DNA of 64,000 nt from Novosphingobium panipatense (lineage in GTDB: Bacteria > Pseudomonadota > Alphaproteobacteria > Sphingomonadales > Sphingomonadaceae), in the NCBI RefSeq assembly GCF_002149965.1, contig NZ_MSQB01000016.1, positions 62,001 to 126,000 on the forward strand. The letters are read 5' to 3'. How positions within the stretch are numbered: position 1 is the first letter of the stretch; the number at the start of each line of letters is the position of its first letter. The notes beneath the pieces are model-generated. The model saw only the letters and a list, made by a program, of their open reading frames with translations, was not told the DNA's origin and ran no database searches. A program made the translations under genes and the position numbers. Below are positions 1 through 8,304 of this stretch, in pieces.

Positions 1-184
1 CGGGGGCAGCCTGAGTGGAGGTGACGCCCGCCTCCAGCTTCTCCACCCGCTGGCGCAGCGAGGCGATTTCGGCGGCCTGGGCGCGAACCAGTTCGGCAAG
101 GTCTTCCTTGCTCGGTTCCTGGGCAAGGGCAGGCGTCGCCGCGATCAGGGCGGCAAGGGCAGTGCCCGCTGCAAGGATTTTCAT
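1..184 (-). CDS. Outer-membrane porin, N-terminal fragment (runs off the window)
   Basis: Only the first 61 codons are present. They show a clear signal peptide of about 21 residues ending in PALAQ, then a short predicted coiled coil rich in Glu/Leu/Arg with the heptad-like stretch LRQRVEKLEAG. This arrangement is typical of phosphate-selective or anion porins of the OprO/OprP type in sphingomonads; that family name is an inference from the N-terminus alone. The ATG at 184 overlaps the stop codon of the solute-binding protein upstream (ATGA), so the two are probably translationally coupled and act in uptake of the same ligand. The barrel itself lies outside the window. Confidence 0.6.
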   Translation of the reverse strand, partial: MKILAAGTALAALIAATPALAQEPSKEDLAELVRAQAAEIASLRQRVEKLEAGVTSTQAAP

Positions 185-1290
185 CGGATATTCTGTCCAG
201 AGGCAAGGATCGCGTTCCAGTCGCGCAGGAAGCGGGCGCGGGTCAGGCGATCGAGATTGACGAGAAGCTGCGGACCCACGCGCACCGGGCGCGCCTGTCC
301 GGCAGGAAGGCGATGAGAAGCGGGCACGTCGGGGCGCACCGGCCAGAGGCTGTGCCGGGCAAGCTGGGCCTGCCCGGCACGGGAGAGAAGGAAATCGAGG
401 AACAGCCGCGCCGCCGCCGGATGGCGCGCCTCGCGCGAGATGAAGGCGATGCGCGAGGTGACGATGGTATAGTCGCGCGGAAAGACGACGCCGATGTTCG
501 GATCGCGCCGCGCCCGTTCGAGCGCGTAGGAACCGATCACGTTGTAGGCCATGGCCAGCTTGCCCGAGGCGACGCCTTGCAGCATCTCCTCGGTATGGGT
601 CATGAGCACCGGCCGCGTGGCCGCCATGGCTTCCACCAGTCCGCGCGTGTCGCGGGTGATCTGGAAATCCTGCGAGAGGTAGAGGTAGCCCACGTTGGAA
701 CGGGCAGGATCGAACGTCGCGACTTTGCCCATGAAGGCCGCGCGGCGCTTGCGCAGGAGCTGCTCGAGCTGCTGATGGCTCTGCGGCACCAGGGCGGCGG
801 GCACCAGCTTCTTGTTGTAGACCACGCCGATCGGCTCGGCGGTAACGCCGAAGCCCATGTTCTTCCACACAGCCGCTTCCGGCAGCGCGGGCTTTTCGGG
901 ACTGGCATATTGCTGGGCATAGCCGTCGTTGATCAGCTTGACCTGCTGGTCCATCGCCGAAGACCAGACGATGTCCGCGGAATACTGTTTGGCGCGCGTT
1001 TCGGAGGTGAAACGGCGATAGAGTTCGGCCGACCCGAGATCGGCATAGAGCACCCGGATGCCGGGAAAGGCACGGCGAAAGGCCGATACCACCGGCACCA
1101 TTTCCGCCTTGTCGGCATTCGCGTAGATCCGCACGGTGCCCTCGGCGCGGGCGTCGGCGATCAGGGAATCGTAGGAGCGCGGGTAGCCAGCCGGTCGCTC
1201 GACCCGTTGCCGCTGGGCTTCGGCAGGCGCGGTCGCGGCCGGAACGGCGATCATCGCTGCAAGTGTCAGAACCGTTATGAAGCTGCGCAT
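181..1290 (-). CDS. Periplasmic solute-binding protein, Fe3+/thiamine-type (PBP2 fold)
   Basis: 369 residues, starting at the ATG at 1290 because it opens directly into a signal peptide (MRSFITVLTLAAMIAVPAA, cleavage near AEAQ); an in-frame extension upstream has no signal character. The mature part matches the extracellular solute-binding family 1/FbpA-like pattern: an early EGTVRIYANAD strand, a hinge segment with GVVYNKKLVP, and a C-terminal FLDFLLSRAGQ segment. It should bind a ligand in the periplasm. No ABC permease or ATPase lies nearby, and it is followed by a porin and is divergent from a TctD/TctE-like two-component pair, so a sensory role (presenting the ligand to the kinase) is as likely as transport. 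Ligand unknown. Confidence 0.75.
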   Translation of the reverse strand: MRSFITVLTLAAMIAVPAATAPAEAQRQRVERPAGYPRSYDSLIADARAEGTVRIYANADKAEMVPVVSAFRRAFPGIRVLYADLGSAELYRRFTSETRAKQYSADIVWSSAMDQQVKLINDGYAQQYASPEKPALPEAAVWKNMGFGVTAEPIGVVYNKKLVPAALVPQSHQQLEQLLRKRRAAFMGKVATFDPARSNVGYLYLSQDFQITRDTRGLVEAMAATRPVLMTHTEEMLQGVASGKLAMAYNVIGSYALERARRDPNIGVVFPRDYTIVTSRIAFISREARHPAAARLFLDFLLSRAGQAQLARHSLWPVRPDVPASHRLPAGQARPVRVGPQLLVNLDRLTRARFLRDWNAILASGQNIR

Positions 1291-1401
1291 TCCCGTATCC
1301 TCTCGCTTTCCGCGTCTCATGTCGGATAAGCTGATAGACATGCCCTACGATCCGAAGCTGTCATCCACCTTTCACGAAAACCGGCAGGTCGAGTCTCGCC
1401 C

Positions 1402-2067
1402 ATGCGCGTTCTGATCGTCGAGGATGACGCGCAGCTCGCGCGCGGCGTGGTTTCCCTGCTGCGTGCGGCGGGCCATGCGATCGACCATGTCGCCAGCGGT
1501 GAGGACGCGCTTTCCGTCATCGCCACCGAGCCCTACTCGCTGGTGATTCTCGACGTCGGCCTGCCCGATATCGACGGATTCGAAGTGCTCGCCCGCCTCC
1601 GCGCACGCGGCGATCAGGTGCAGGTGCTGATGCTGACCGCGCGCGACGGGCTGGACGACCGAGTGCGCGGGCTGGACCTCGGGGCCGACGATTACTTGCG
1701 CAAGCCTTTCGACGTCGAGGAACTGGAAGCCCGCGTCCGCGCTCTGGGGCGAAGGCGGGGCGGCGATGCCGCGCCGGAGATGCGGATCGGAGCGATGACC
1801 ATCAACCGCTCGACCGGACGCGTCGAAGTGGGCGAGCGGCTGGTCGAACTGCGCCGCCGCGAATGGGCCGTGCTGGAAGCGCTGGCGGCGCGCGCCGGGC
1901 AGATCGTCTCGCGCGAGACCTTGCAGGCCGAAGTCTTCGGCTTCGACGATCCGGTCGGCTCCAACGCCCTCGAAGTCAACGTCACGCGCCTGCGCAGCAA
2001 GCTGGCGCCGGACGGCCCGGCGATCCGCACCGTGCGCGGCGTCGGCTACATGCTCGACCGTTCGTGA
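1402..2067 (+). CDS. OmpR-family response regulator (TctD/QseB-like)
   Basis: 221 residues. Receiver domain at about 1-118 with the acidic pocket D8/D9, phospho-acceptor D51 (ILDVGLPD), T79 and K101 (RKPF). A winged-helix DNA-binding domain follows at about 125-220, ending with the usual VRGVGYML segment. It should activate or repress target promoters when phosphorylated by the kinase encoded next. Its stop overlaps the kinase start (GTGA), so the pair is coupled. The likely targets are the divergent solute-binding/porin operon and the TonB receptor downstream; this is inferred from position only. Confidence 0.92.
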   Translation: MRVLIVEDDAQLARGVVSLLRAAGHAIDHVASGEDALSVIATEPYSLVILDVGLPDIDGFEVLARLRARGDQVQVLMLTARDGLDDRVRGLDLGADDYLRKPFDVEELEARVRALGRRRGGDAAPEMRIGAMTINRSTGRVEVGERLVELRRREWAVLEALAARAGQIVSRETLQAEVFGFDDPVGSNALEVNVTRLRSKLAPDGPAIRTVRGVGYMLDRS

Positions 2068-3473
2068 AAGCCGCAAACGACAGGAGGAAGCGAGCGCTTT
2101 CGCTGCGCCGCCGCCTCGGCATCGCCATGCTGGGGCCGCTGGTGATCGCCGCGCTGGCGTTGGGTCTGATCGGCTGGGCACTGATTTCCGACGTCGTGCG
2201 CCGCACCAACGACCGCGTGCTGGGCGGCGCATTGGGCGCCATCGCCGAGACGGTGCAGGTCGAGCGCGGCGAAGTCACGCTGGACCTGCCGCCCGCCGCC
2301 TTCGGCATGCTGGAGAATTCCGAGCGCGACAACGTCTACTACCGTATCTCCGTGGGCAGCGAGCTGCTGACCGGCTATGCCGACCTGCCCGCGCCCGACC
2401 CTGCCCGCCTTTCCGCCGAGACGCCGCAGTTTCGCTATGCCGATTATCGCGGCCAGCGCATCCGCATCGGCGAAGTGCGGCGCGACCTGCCGCGCATCCC
2501 GGCGCCGGTGGTAGTGCAGGTGGCCGAGACGCTCGACAACCGCAACGCCCTGCGCCAGCGGCTGATGGCGGCGCTGCTGCTGGGAGAGGCCGTGCTGGTC
2601 GGCGCCGCGCTCGCGCTGATCCGTCCGGCGCTGGGCTGGAGCCTGCGCCCGCTCTCCGAACTGCGCACCGCCATCGAAGCGCGCGACACCCGTGCGGCGC
2701 CGGATCTCTCCCCGCTGCGCACCGGCCCCCTGCCCGCCGAACTGCTGCCGCTCTCGCGCTCGTTCGACCGGCTGCTGGGCCGTCTGGACCTCGCCACCAG
2801 CGCCATGCGCCGCTTCACCGCCGATGCCTCCCACCAGATGCGCACCCCCCTCTCGGTGCTGAAAGTTCAGGTCGCGCTGGCCCGCCGCGGTTCGGCGGAA
2901 GCGCTTCAGGAAATCGATGAAGCGAGCGACCGGCTGGAGCGCCTGCTGACCCAGCTGCTCACCCTCGCCCGCGCCGACGAGGCCGGAGCCCTGCCGCCGC
3001 TGGAACAGGTCGATCTCGTGGAAGTCAGCCGAAGGGCGATTTCCCGCAGGATCCGGCAGGCGATCGAGGCCGAAGTGGAACTGCTGCTGGACAGCCCGGA
3101 ACAGGCCGCATTCCAGGTGCAGGGCCATCGCTCGCTGGTCTACGAGATGCTCTCGAACCTTGTCGACAACGCGATCCGCTACAACCGGCCCGGCGGCAAG
3201 GTCACCATCGGTCTGCGGAAGGACGCCGGGGGCACCCGCCTGATCGTCAGCGACGACGGCCCCGGCATTCCCCCCGGTCAGCGCGAGCAGGCCATGGCCC
3301 GCTTCACCCGCCTTCAGGGCGAGAACGGGCCTTCCGGCAGCGGGCTGGGCCTCGCCATCGTGCAGTCCTCGGCAGAACGGCTGGGCGCGGGCCTCCTGTT
3401 GGAGGATGCCCTGCCCGGCCTGCGGGTTACCGTCATCTTCCCGAACCACGGCGAGGCTATGGATTTTTCCTGA
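2064..3473 (+). CDS. Sensor histidine kinase (TctE-like, 2CSK_N type)
   Basis: 469 residues from the GTG at 2064, chosen because it overlaps the regulator stop by 4 nt and leaves a short basic cytoplasmic head before the first membrane segment (about residues 15-38). A periplasmic sensor region of the two-component-kinase N-terminal type follows, then a second membrane segment near ALLLGEAVLVGAALAL, a HAMP-like linker, the H-box with phospho-acceptor H257 (DASHQMRTP), an N-box (NLVDNAIRYN), G1 (DDGPGIPP) and G2 (GSGLGLAIV). All catalytic boxes are intact. In the TctE/BctE group the sensor domain responds to a periplasmic binding protein, which fits the divergent gene at 181-1290. Confidence 0.9.
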   Translation: MKAANDRRKRALSLRRRLGIAMLGPLVIAALALGLIGWALISDVVRRTNDRVLGGALGAIAETVQVERGEVTLDLPPAAFGMLENSERDNVYYRISVGSELLTGYADLPAPDPARLSAETPQFRYADYRGQRIRIGEVRRDLPRIPAPVVVQVAETLDNRNALRQRLMAALLLGEAVLVGAALALIRPALGWSLRPLSELRTAIEARDTRAAPDLSPLRTGPLPAELLPLSRSFDRLLGRLDLATSAMRRFTADASHQMRTPLSVLKVQVALARRGSAEALQEIDEASDRLERLLTQLLTLARADEAGALPPLEQVDLVEVSRRAISRRIRQAIEAEVELLLDSPEQAAFQVQGHRSLVYEMLSNLVDNAIRYNRPGGKVTIGLRKDAGGTRLIVSDDGPGIPPGQREQAMARFTRLQGENGPSGSGLGLAIVQSSAERLGAGLLLEDALPGLRVTVIFPNHGEAMDFS

Positions 3474-3580
3474 GAAATCGATCCCTTGCAGCATGTTTTA
3501 AGTTGCTAATATGTCGCAATATCAACACTAGATTGCTGCGGGATGCCGGGCATCCGCCTCTAGTATTTTGAAAGCGACGA

Positions 3581-5638
3581 ATGACCACGATGCGATGGAT
3601 GCTGGCAAGCCTGGCCGTGGCCTCCGGTCCTGCCGAAGCGCAAGAAGCCCTGCCCCGGCCCGAGGGCGAAAAGCCCGCAGCCGTCGTGCCGACCGGCCCC
3701 GATCCGGTCTATCCCGCCAGCTTCTACGATGCCTTTCAGCCGCAGACCGCGCTCGACATGCTGGAGCGCACACCGGGATTCCTGCTTTCGGAAGGCAGCG
3801 CAGTGCGCGGCTTCGGCGGCGCGGCGGGCAATGTCCTGATCGACGGCCAGCGCCCGACCGTTAAGGCAGGCGGCATCACCGAAGTCCTGCGCCGGATCGG
3901 CGCCCGGCAGGTGGACCGCATCGTCCTGCTGCGCGGCAGCGAGGCCGCCGAGGCGCAAGGCCAGACCCTGGTGGCCAACGTGATCCGCAAGGCCGACGCG
4001 GCCGGTTCGGGCAATGCCGTGCTGGAACTCGCGCGCACCGAGGACGGGCGCATTTCCCCGACCGCGCGGATCAGCCATGCCCGCCGCATCGGCGCCTGGC
4101 AGACGAGCCTCGAACTCTCGGCCGTCAACGAACGCTACGTCACCGATGCCGACTATCTCACGCGCGGCGCGGACGGCGCGCTCCAGGAATCGCGCGCCGA
4201 GGCGATCCGCGCCAAGGCGCCCGAATATGGCCTGACCGCCTCCGGCTCGCGCCCCTTCGCGGGCGGCACGCTGACGCTGAACTTGCGGCTCAACCATGAC
4301 GAATATTCGTCCCGCCGCCGCATCGCCATCCGCGAGCAGAGCACGGCAGGCGCTCCCGATGCCGAGCGCCTGATCGACTACACCGAGACATCGACAAGCG
4401 CGGAATTCGGCGCCGACTGGTCCCGGCCGCTCGGCAACGACTGGTCCACCAAGCTCGTCGGCCTCGCGCGGGGCGAGCGGGCCTCGCAGTACGAAGATTA
4501 CCGGCAGGACGGCTTCCGCAGCCTTTCCCAGCAGGACCAGAAGCCGCTGGAACTGGTGGCCCGCTCGACCGTCTCGCGCGAGGGGGACCATGCCCTACGT
4601 CCCGAATTCGGCGGGGAACTGGCCTACAACCGCCTCGGCAGCCGATTGGCCTATGGCGAGGACGACGGTTTGGGCGGCGGCATGGTGCCAATCGATCTCG
4701 CCAATGCCGATACCCGCGTGACCGAACTGCGCGGAGAAGGTTTCGCCAATGCCAACTTGCGCCTTGCCGGAAAGCTGGACGCGGAGGTCGGGCTGGCAGT
4801 GGAATTCTCGCGCATTCGCGTCACCGGGGACAGCCAGCAGAGCCAGAGCCTGTCCTATCTCAAGCCCTCGGGCGCGCTGGTCTGGTCGCCCGGCAAATCC
4901 ACCCAGGTCCGGCTCGGGTGGCGGCGCACGGTAGACCAGCTGGACTTCAGCGATTTTGCCGCTTCGGTCGATCAGGCGGACGGGCGGCCGCTCGGCGGCA
5001 ATGCCCGCCTGCGTCCGGCACGGATCAGCCGCGCCCTGCTGCGACTGGACCACCGCTGGGGCCAGGGCGGCGCCATCGCCGTGGAGGCCTTTCACCAGCG
5101 CCATCAGGGCATGCTCGGCTATATCCTGCTGCCCAGCGGCGACCAGGCGCTGGGGACCGTGGGCAATGCCGTCCAATGGGGCGCCACGGCGCAGGCCAGC
5201 CTGCCGCTAACCGCCCTCCTGCCCGGCGCGCGCCTGACCCTGGACGGCACCTTGCGCAAGACAAGCCTGCGCGATCCCATTACCGGCCGCAACCGCCGCA
5301 TCGACGACATGGCGCCGCGCAGCTTCACCGGCGAATTCCGCCACGACCTGCCGCGCCTGCGCACCTCATGGGGCGTGAGCTACACGCTCTCCGAACGCTA
5401 CGACATCTACTATGTCGACGAACACCTGACGGAACGCAGCGGCGACGAGTGGAGCGCCTATGTCGAGACGACGGCGCTGGCCGGCGTCAAGATCACGCTC
5501 AAGGCCAGCGCCGGGATCGACAGCACCCGCCTGCGCAGCTTCTACAGACCCAGCCGCGCGAACCCGTTGACCGGAACCGACGCCCGCACCATGCGCGACG
5601 GCAGCACGGTGACGCTGGTCCTCTCCCGCGCGATCTAG
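3581..5638 (+). CDS. TonB-dependent receptor-like outer-membrane protein
   Basis: 685 residues with a short signal peptide (cleavage near AEAQEA) and a plug-like domain at about 50-150 (LDMLERTPGFLL, VRGFGGAAGNVLIDGQRP, a typical plug signature), then a long stretch of alternating strands compatible with a barrel. No clear TonB box is visible before the plug. The sequence ends in TVTLVLSRAI rather than a classical aromatic C-terminus. It follows the two-component pair by about 107 bp on the same strand and may belong to that regulon. The ligand cannot be deduced. Confidence 0.8.
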   Translation: MTTMRWMLASLAVASGPAEAQEALPRPEGEKPAAVVPTGPDPVYPASFYDAFQPQTALDMLERTPGFLLSEGSAVRGFGGAAGNVLIDGQRPTVKAGGITEVLRRIGARQVDRIVLLRGSEAAEAQGQTLVANVIRKADAAGSGNAVLELARTEDGRISPTARISHARRIGAWQTSLELSAVNERYVTDADYLTRGADGALQESRAEAIRAKAPEYGLTASGSRPFAGGTLTLNLRLNHDEYSSRRRIAIREQSTAGAPDAERLIDYTETSTSAEFGADWSRPLGNDWSTKLVGLARGERASQYEDYRQDGFRSLSQQDQKPLELVARSTVSREGDHALRPEFGGELAYNRLGSRLAYGEDDGLGGGMVPIDLANADTRVTELRGEGFANANLRLAGKLDAEVGLAVEFSRIRVTGDSQQSQSLSYLKPSGALVWSPGKSTQVRLGWRRTVDQLDFSDFAASVDQADGRPLGGNARLRPARISRALLRLDHRWGQGGAIAVEAFHQRHQGMLGYILLPSGDQALGTVGNAVQWGATAQASLPLTALLPGARLTLDGTLRKTSLRDPITGRNRRIDDMAPRSFTGEFRHDLPRLRTSWGVSYTLSERYDIYYVDEHLTERSGDEWSAYVETTALAGVKITLKASAGIDSTRLRSFYRPSRANPLTGTDARTMRDGSTVTLVLSRAI

Positions 5639-5680
5639 AACCCGGGAGTCCGTTTGGAAATTGGCGGACGGACAGCAGCG

Positions 5681-5719
5681 GCGGCTATCTGGAATTTCTC
5701 CTGAAATCTGCCATTCCGG
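5681..5719 (+). repeat. Degenerate intergenic repeat, copy 1 (weak)
   Basis: A short stretch downstream of the TonB receptor that resembles the distal half of the two better copies at 6055-6150 and 6649-6730 (a GAATTT...CTGAAA...TTCCGG order). The match is loose and rests on eye alignment. Confidence 0.35.
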
Positions 5720-5788
5720 TCACGCCGACATGGCAGACGGTAGCCCGGAACGATAAGGTGGGTTTCACACTGAAGAAGATACCACCCG

Positions 5789-6028
5789 ATGCGCTTGCCG
5801 ATCCGAAACTATCTTGAGACGTCACTCACGATTTTTATCGAACCAATCTGCGACCAATATGAAGTCCCGCCCGGTGGGGAAGCCGTTGTCACCCTTGACG
5901 ATGGACACCCTCATTCCATTGACGTGCACCCAGACAATTGGGTGTCGATATGGAACGAGGGAGATAGCTGGCCGATTGTTGAAATATTCGACAAGCACCA
6001 ATTTTCGGTTTCGCCAAAAACTTCGTAA
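5789..6028 (+). CDS. Small hypothetical protein (79 aa)
   Basis: I do not recognise the family. The 79 residues are acidic, with a segment rich in short strands (EPICDQYEVPPGGEAVVTL) and a DDGHPHSIDVHPDNW stretch that reads like a conserved small beta-sandwich protein rather than random frame. There is no signal peptide or membrane segment. It lies at the left edge of an AT-richer patch, 150 bp after the TonB receptor, between degenerate repeat copies. No operon partner is apparent. Confidence 0.6.
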   Translation: MRLPIRNYLETSLTIFIEPICDQYEVPPGGEAVVTLDDGHPHSIDVHPDNWVSIWNEGDSWPIVEIFDKHQFSVSPKTS

Positions 6029-6054
6029 ACGCAAAGTTGAACGGTAGCTTACCC

Positions 6055-6150
6055 GACCTTTCCGACTTTGAGGGCGCCTAAGTCGAGAGCCAAGTGCGGT
6101 CGGTCGTTCAGTCGAATGGCGGCTTTTCAGGATTTCAACCTGAACGCTGG
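6055..6150 (+). repeat. Degenerate intergenic repeat, copy 2
   Basis: Shares with 6649-6730 the blocks ACCTTTCC-GCTTTGAGGGCGCC and CGGTCGG-CGTTCAGT-GAA, then a TTTTCA-G-ATTT-A--CTGAA tail. The two copies are direct and flank the AT-rich gene at 6240-6629. Copy 2 carries about 18 extra bases between the blocks. Confidence 0.6.
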
Positions 6151-6239
6151 CTGTTAAAAGTGTCGACATTGCCAACATACAGACCTTCTGATCTAAAATG
6201 ATTAATAATACTATATGGGTGGAATAATGGATTGTCTGA

Positions 6240-6629
6240 ATGACCAAATTCAAAACGGCTGATAGGTTTACCTATAGCAAAATAAAAAGAGCGGCGTTGG
6301 ATGCTCTTTTCGATTTCAGCAGAGATTTGGGCGTTGTTAAAGGCAGACCGCATATACAAGTGGTCGGAATGGTTTCAGATTGTTACGAACATGGGTTCGA
6401 GAAACCTGTTGAAGACATAATGTGGCTCTGTGCACTATATATCATTTCAGGGAATTGGTACGAAGAGCCAAGCAAAGTGATTAAACAGGAAATTGAGGGT
6501 CATCTTAGAAAATACGGAATCGATGAGCTACTCAAGGACATTCCTGTCGATGAGGCTTCAGAATTAAGGCGGGATTTAGAGATCCTCAACTTTATCGATC
6601 GAGAGAAATTCTCGAGACCACAGTGTTGA
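6240..6629 (+). CDS. Hypothetical protein from an AT-rich patch (129 aa)
   Basis: Family not recognised. 129 residues, mostly helical by composition, Lys/Glu-rich, with no signal or membrane segment. Sequences such as YEHGFEKPVEDIMWLCALY and GNWYEEPSKVIKQEIEGHL look like genuine protein. Codon use is strikingly AT-rich compared with every neighbouring gene (many AAA, ATA, TTA codons), pointing to recent acquisition. It is bracketed by two direct repeat copies. Its size and acidic helical character are compatible with an immunity-type protein, but no partner toxin is seen, so this stays speculation. Confidence 0.55.
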   Translation: MTKFKTADRFTYSKIKRAALDALFDFSRDLGVVKGRPHIQVVGMVSDCYEHGFEKPVEDIMWLCALYIISGNWYEEPSKVIKQEIEGHLRKYGIDELLKDIPVDEASELRRDLEILNFIDREKFSRPQC

Positions 6630-6648
6630 AATATCAACGATATCCCCC

Positions 6649-6730
6649 AACCTTTCCGGCTTTGAGGGCGCCAGGAGCGGTCGGCCGTTCAGTGGAAGGT
6701 CAGGTTTTCAAGAATTTAATCTGAAACCTG
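6649..6730 (+). repeat. Degenerate intergenic repeat, copy 3
   Basis: Partner of 6055-6150 in the same orientation, with the two core blocks closer together. It ends about 60 bp before the GTG start of the next small gene. Confidence 0.6.
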
Positions 6731-6787
6731 CGTTTCCGGACAGGTCAGTTAGTGCAAAGTCGGTGCATCAGAATACTGGAGGTATTC

Positions 6788-7216
6788 GTGGACGAACTAA
6801 TGCAAGACGTTCAATCGGCGGCCGAGCGAGCTGTTTCAATGTCTCAATCGCGCCTTGGTGGAACATTGGATTACTCGATTTCAAGCTTTCCGCTAGTCGA
6901 GGAGATGCTTGCCGAGGCTCATCAATATGTTGGGGAGCTCGGTGCACCAGAGATCGATGGTCTGGTCGGCTCCGTAGGTAGCTACCTGCTCGAATCTGTC
7001 CGTCGAGCGAAGGGTGGAACCTATAACTGGTTTGCGGATAAGGGGCAGCCCGTGCTCATCGTTGGTGAGCCTGACTTTCATGTCGCACTTGCCACATGGG
7101 ACAAGGTGCGAGGTCGGCTCATGGGTGATGTTGGCGACAACATCCCCTTCCATATGGGTGGCTTTCTGGATCGCGCCAATCAGGCACGGCCAGGCGATAG
7201 AGTGCTGTTCATTTGA
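6788..7216 (+). CDS. Hypothetical protein (142 aa)
   Basis: Start set at the GTG at 6788 because a strong Shine-Dalgarno GGAGG (6778-6782) sits five bases upstream; an in-frame start at 6752 lacks one. The 142-residue product has an N-terminal helical half (VDELMQDVQSAAERAVSM) and a C-terminal part with GGTYNWFADKGQPVLIVGEP and a phase-rich strand pattern, reminiscent of small alpha/beta proteins often found beside secreted effectors as immunity partners. I cannot name the family. Base composition is intermediate between the AT-rich gene before it and the normal genes after it. Confidence 0.55.
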   Translation: MDELMQDVQSAAERAVSMSQSRLGGTLDYSISSFPLVEEMLAEAHQYVGELGAPEIDGLVGSVGSYLLESVRRAKGGTYNWFADKGQPVLIVGEPDFHVALATWDKVRGRLMGDVGDNIPFHMGGFLDRANQARPGDRVLFI

Positions 7217-7357
7217 TGCATCCTTTAGGTCCGCTTTCCCCAACTTCTCTGCTATTCCGCCCGCCCAAGGGTCCACCCGAAAGCAGAAGTTCATTCAGGG
7301 TGGAGTTCATCCACGCAGCCCAACAACATTGACAACACGGCGAGCGCCGCCTAGCCG

Positions 7358-7380
7358 GTGGGCATGACGAGCATGCCCAC
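7358..7380. promoter_or_regulatory. Hairpin 1 upstream of prephenate-dehydrogenase-like gene
   Basis: Perfect 8-bp stem (GTGGGCAT / ATGCCCAC) with a 7-nt loop in the 296-bp gene-free stretch 7217-7512. No T-run follows, so it is not a classical terminator. Confidence 0.45.
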
Positions 7381-7433
7381 CCTTGCAGGAAGCTATTACT
7401 ACCGCTGATCGGCGGTGGGTATCTTGTCGTTCT

Positions 7434-7457
7434 CAACCGCTGCGTGACCAGCGGTTG
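7434..7457. promoter_or_regulatory. Hairpin 2 upstream of prephenate-dehydrogenase-like gene
   Basis: Perfect 8-bp stem (CAACCGCT / AGCGGTTG) with an 8-nt loop, ending 55 bp before the GTG start at 7513. Together with the hairpin at 7358-7380 it suggests a structured 5' leader, but no known riboswitch class is recognised. Confidence 0.45.
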
Positions 7458-7512
7458 AACTCTCCCCGGATAGACCAAGGTTGCGCCAGCCCATTCGGAA
7501 AGGCCTCTGGTC

Positions 7513-8304
7513 GTGAAGTTCGTGGAAGGCAGTCAATCGCACAAATCGCCTGTGACAGGGCTCCCTAAAACCCTTTCGCTGGGCATCGTCGGGTACGGCG
7601 CCTTCGGGCAGCTTTCGGCGCGCTATCTCCGGCCCTGGTTCCGCATCCTCGCGCACGATCCCCAGGTAACGGAATCACCGGTCGAGGGGGTTGCCATGGC
7701 CGATCTATCCGCCGTCTGCCACTGCGATATCGTGGTGATCGCGGTCCCGCTCTCCGCGCTCGTCCAGGCCTGCCGCGCGATGGCGCCCCTGCTGCGGCCG
7801 GGCACGCTGGTCATGGACGTCTGCTCCTCCAAGGTCCTCCCCGCCGAGATCCTGCTGCGCCAACTGCCGCCCCATGTCGATCTTCTGGCGACCCATCCGA
7901 TGTTCGGCCCGCAGAGCATCGGCGCCGGCATCGGCGCCGGCACGAAAGGCCTGAAGATGGTGCTCTGTCCGCTGCGTGCCACCGGCGCGAAGCGCGTCGC
8001 GGCCTTCCTGCGCGCACGGTTCGGCCTGTCGATCCTTGTCGCCAGCCCCGAGGAACACGACCGCGAGGCCGCCTTCACGCAGGGCCTTACGCACCTGATC
8101 GCCAAGGCCCTGCTGCGCATGGACGACTTGCCCGGCCGCATCACCACCCGCAGTTTCGACCTCATCCGCCAGGCCGTGGAAATGGTCCGTCACGACGCAC
8201 CCGGCGTCAGCCATGCCATAGAGACCAACCCTTATGCAGCAGGCGCGCGAAGCCGGTTCTTCGCGGAGATGGATGCGGTGCGCCGCGAGTTGGGATCAGC
8301 CTGA
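7513..8304 (+). CDS. Prephenate/arogenate dehydrogenase-family protein
   Basis: 263 residues from a GTG. A Rossmann fingerprint GIVGYGAFG lies near residue 24, followed by a TyrA-type catalytic region: VVIAVPLSAL, DVCSSKV, then THPMFGPQS (the family's substrate-binding HPMxGP) and an EEHDREAAFTQGLTHL helix. The arrangement is that of compact plant-like arogenate dehydrogenases that lack chorismate mutase and ACT domains. It would oxidatively decarboxylate prephenate or arogenate using NAD(P)+ in tyrosine synthesis. It stands alone, convergent with the exonuclease remnant, with a structured-looking leader. Whether it is the housekeeping TyrA or a specialised paralogue cannot be told. Confidence 0.8.
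   Translation: MKFVEGSQSHKSPVTGLPKTLSLGIVGYGAFGQLSARYLRPWFRILAHDPQVTESPVEGVAMADLSAVCHCDIVVIAVPLSALVQACRAMAPLLRPGTLVMDVCSSKVLPAEILLRQLPPHVDLLATHPMFGPQSIGAGIGAGTKGLKMVLCPLRATGAKRVAAFLRARFGLSILVASPEEHDREAAFTQGLTHLIAKALLRMDDLPGRITTRSFDLIRQAVEMVRHDAPGVSHAIETNPYAAGARSRFFAEMDAVRRELGSA

Noticed and set aside
313..1329. Long plus-strand open frame opposite the solute-binding gene
   Set aside because: Arginine/glycine/histidine-rich translation typical of antisense reading in GC-rich DNA; the minus-strand frame has a signal peptide and family pattern.
2046..3494. 482-codon minus-strand frame opposite the histidine kinase
   Set aside because: Low-complexity Gln/Gly/Arg composition; the kinase boxes on the plus strand are unambiguous.
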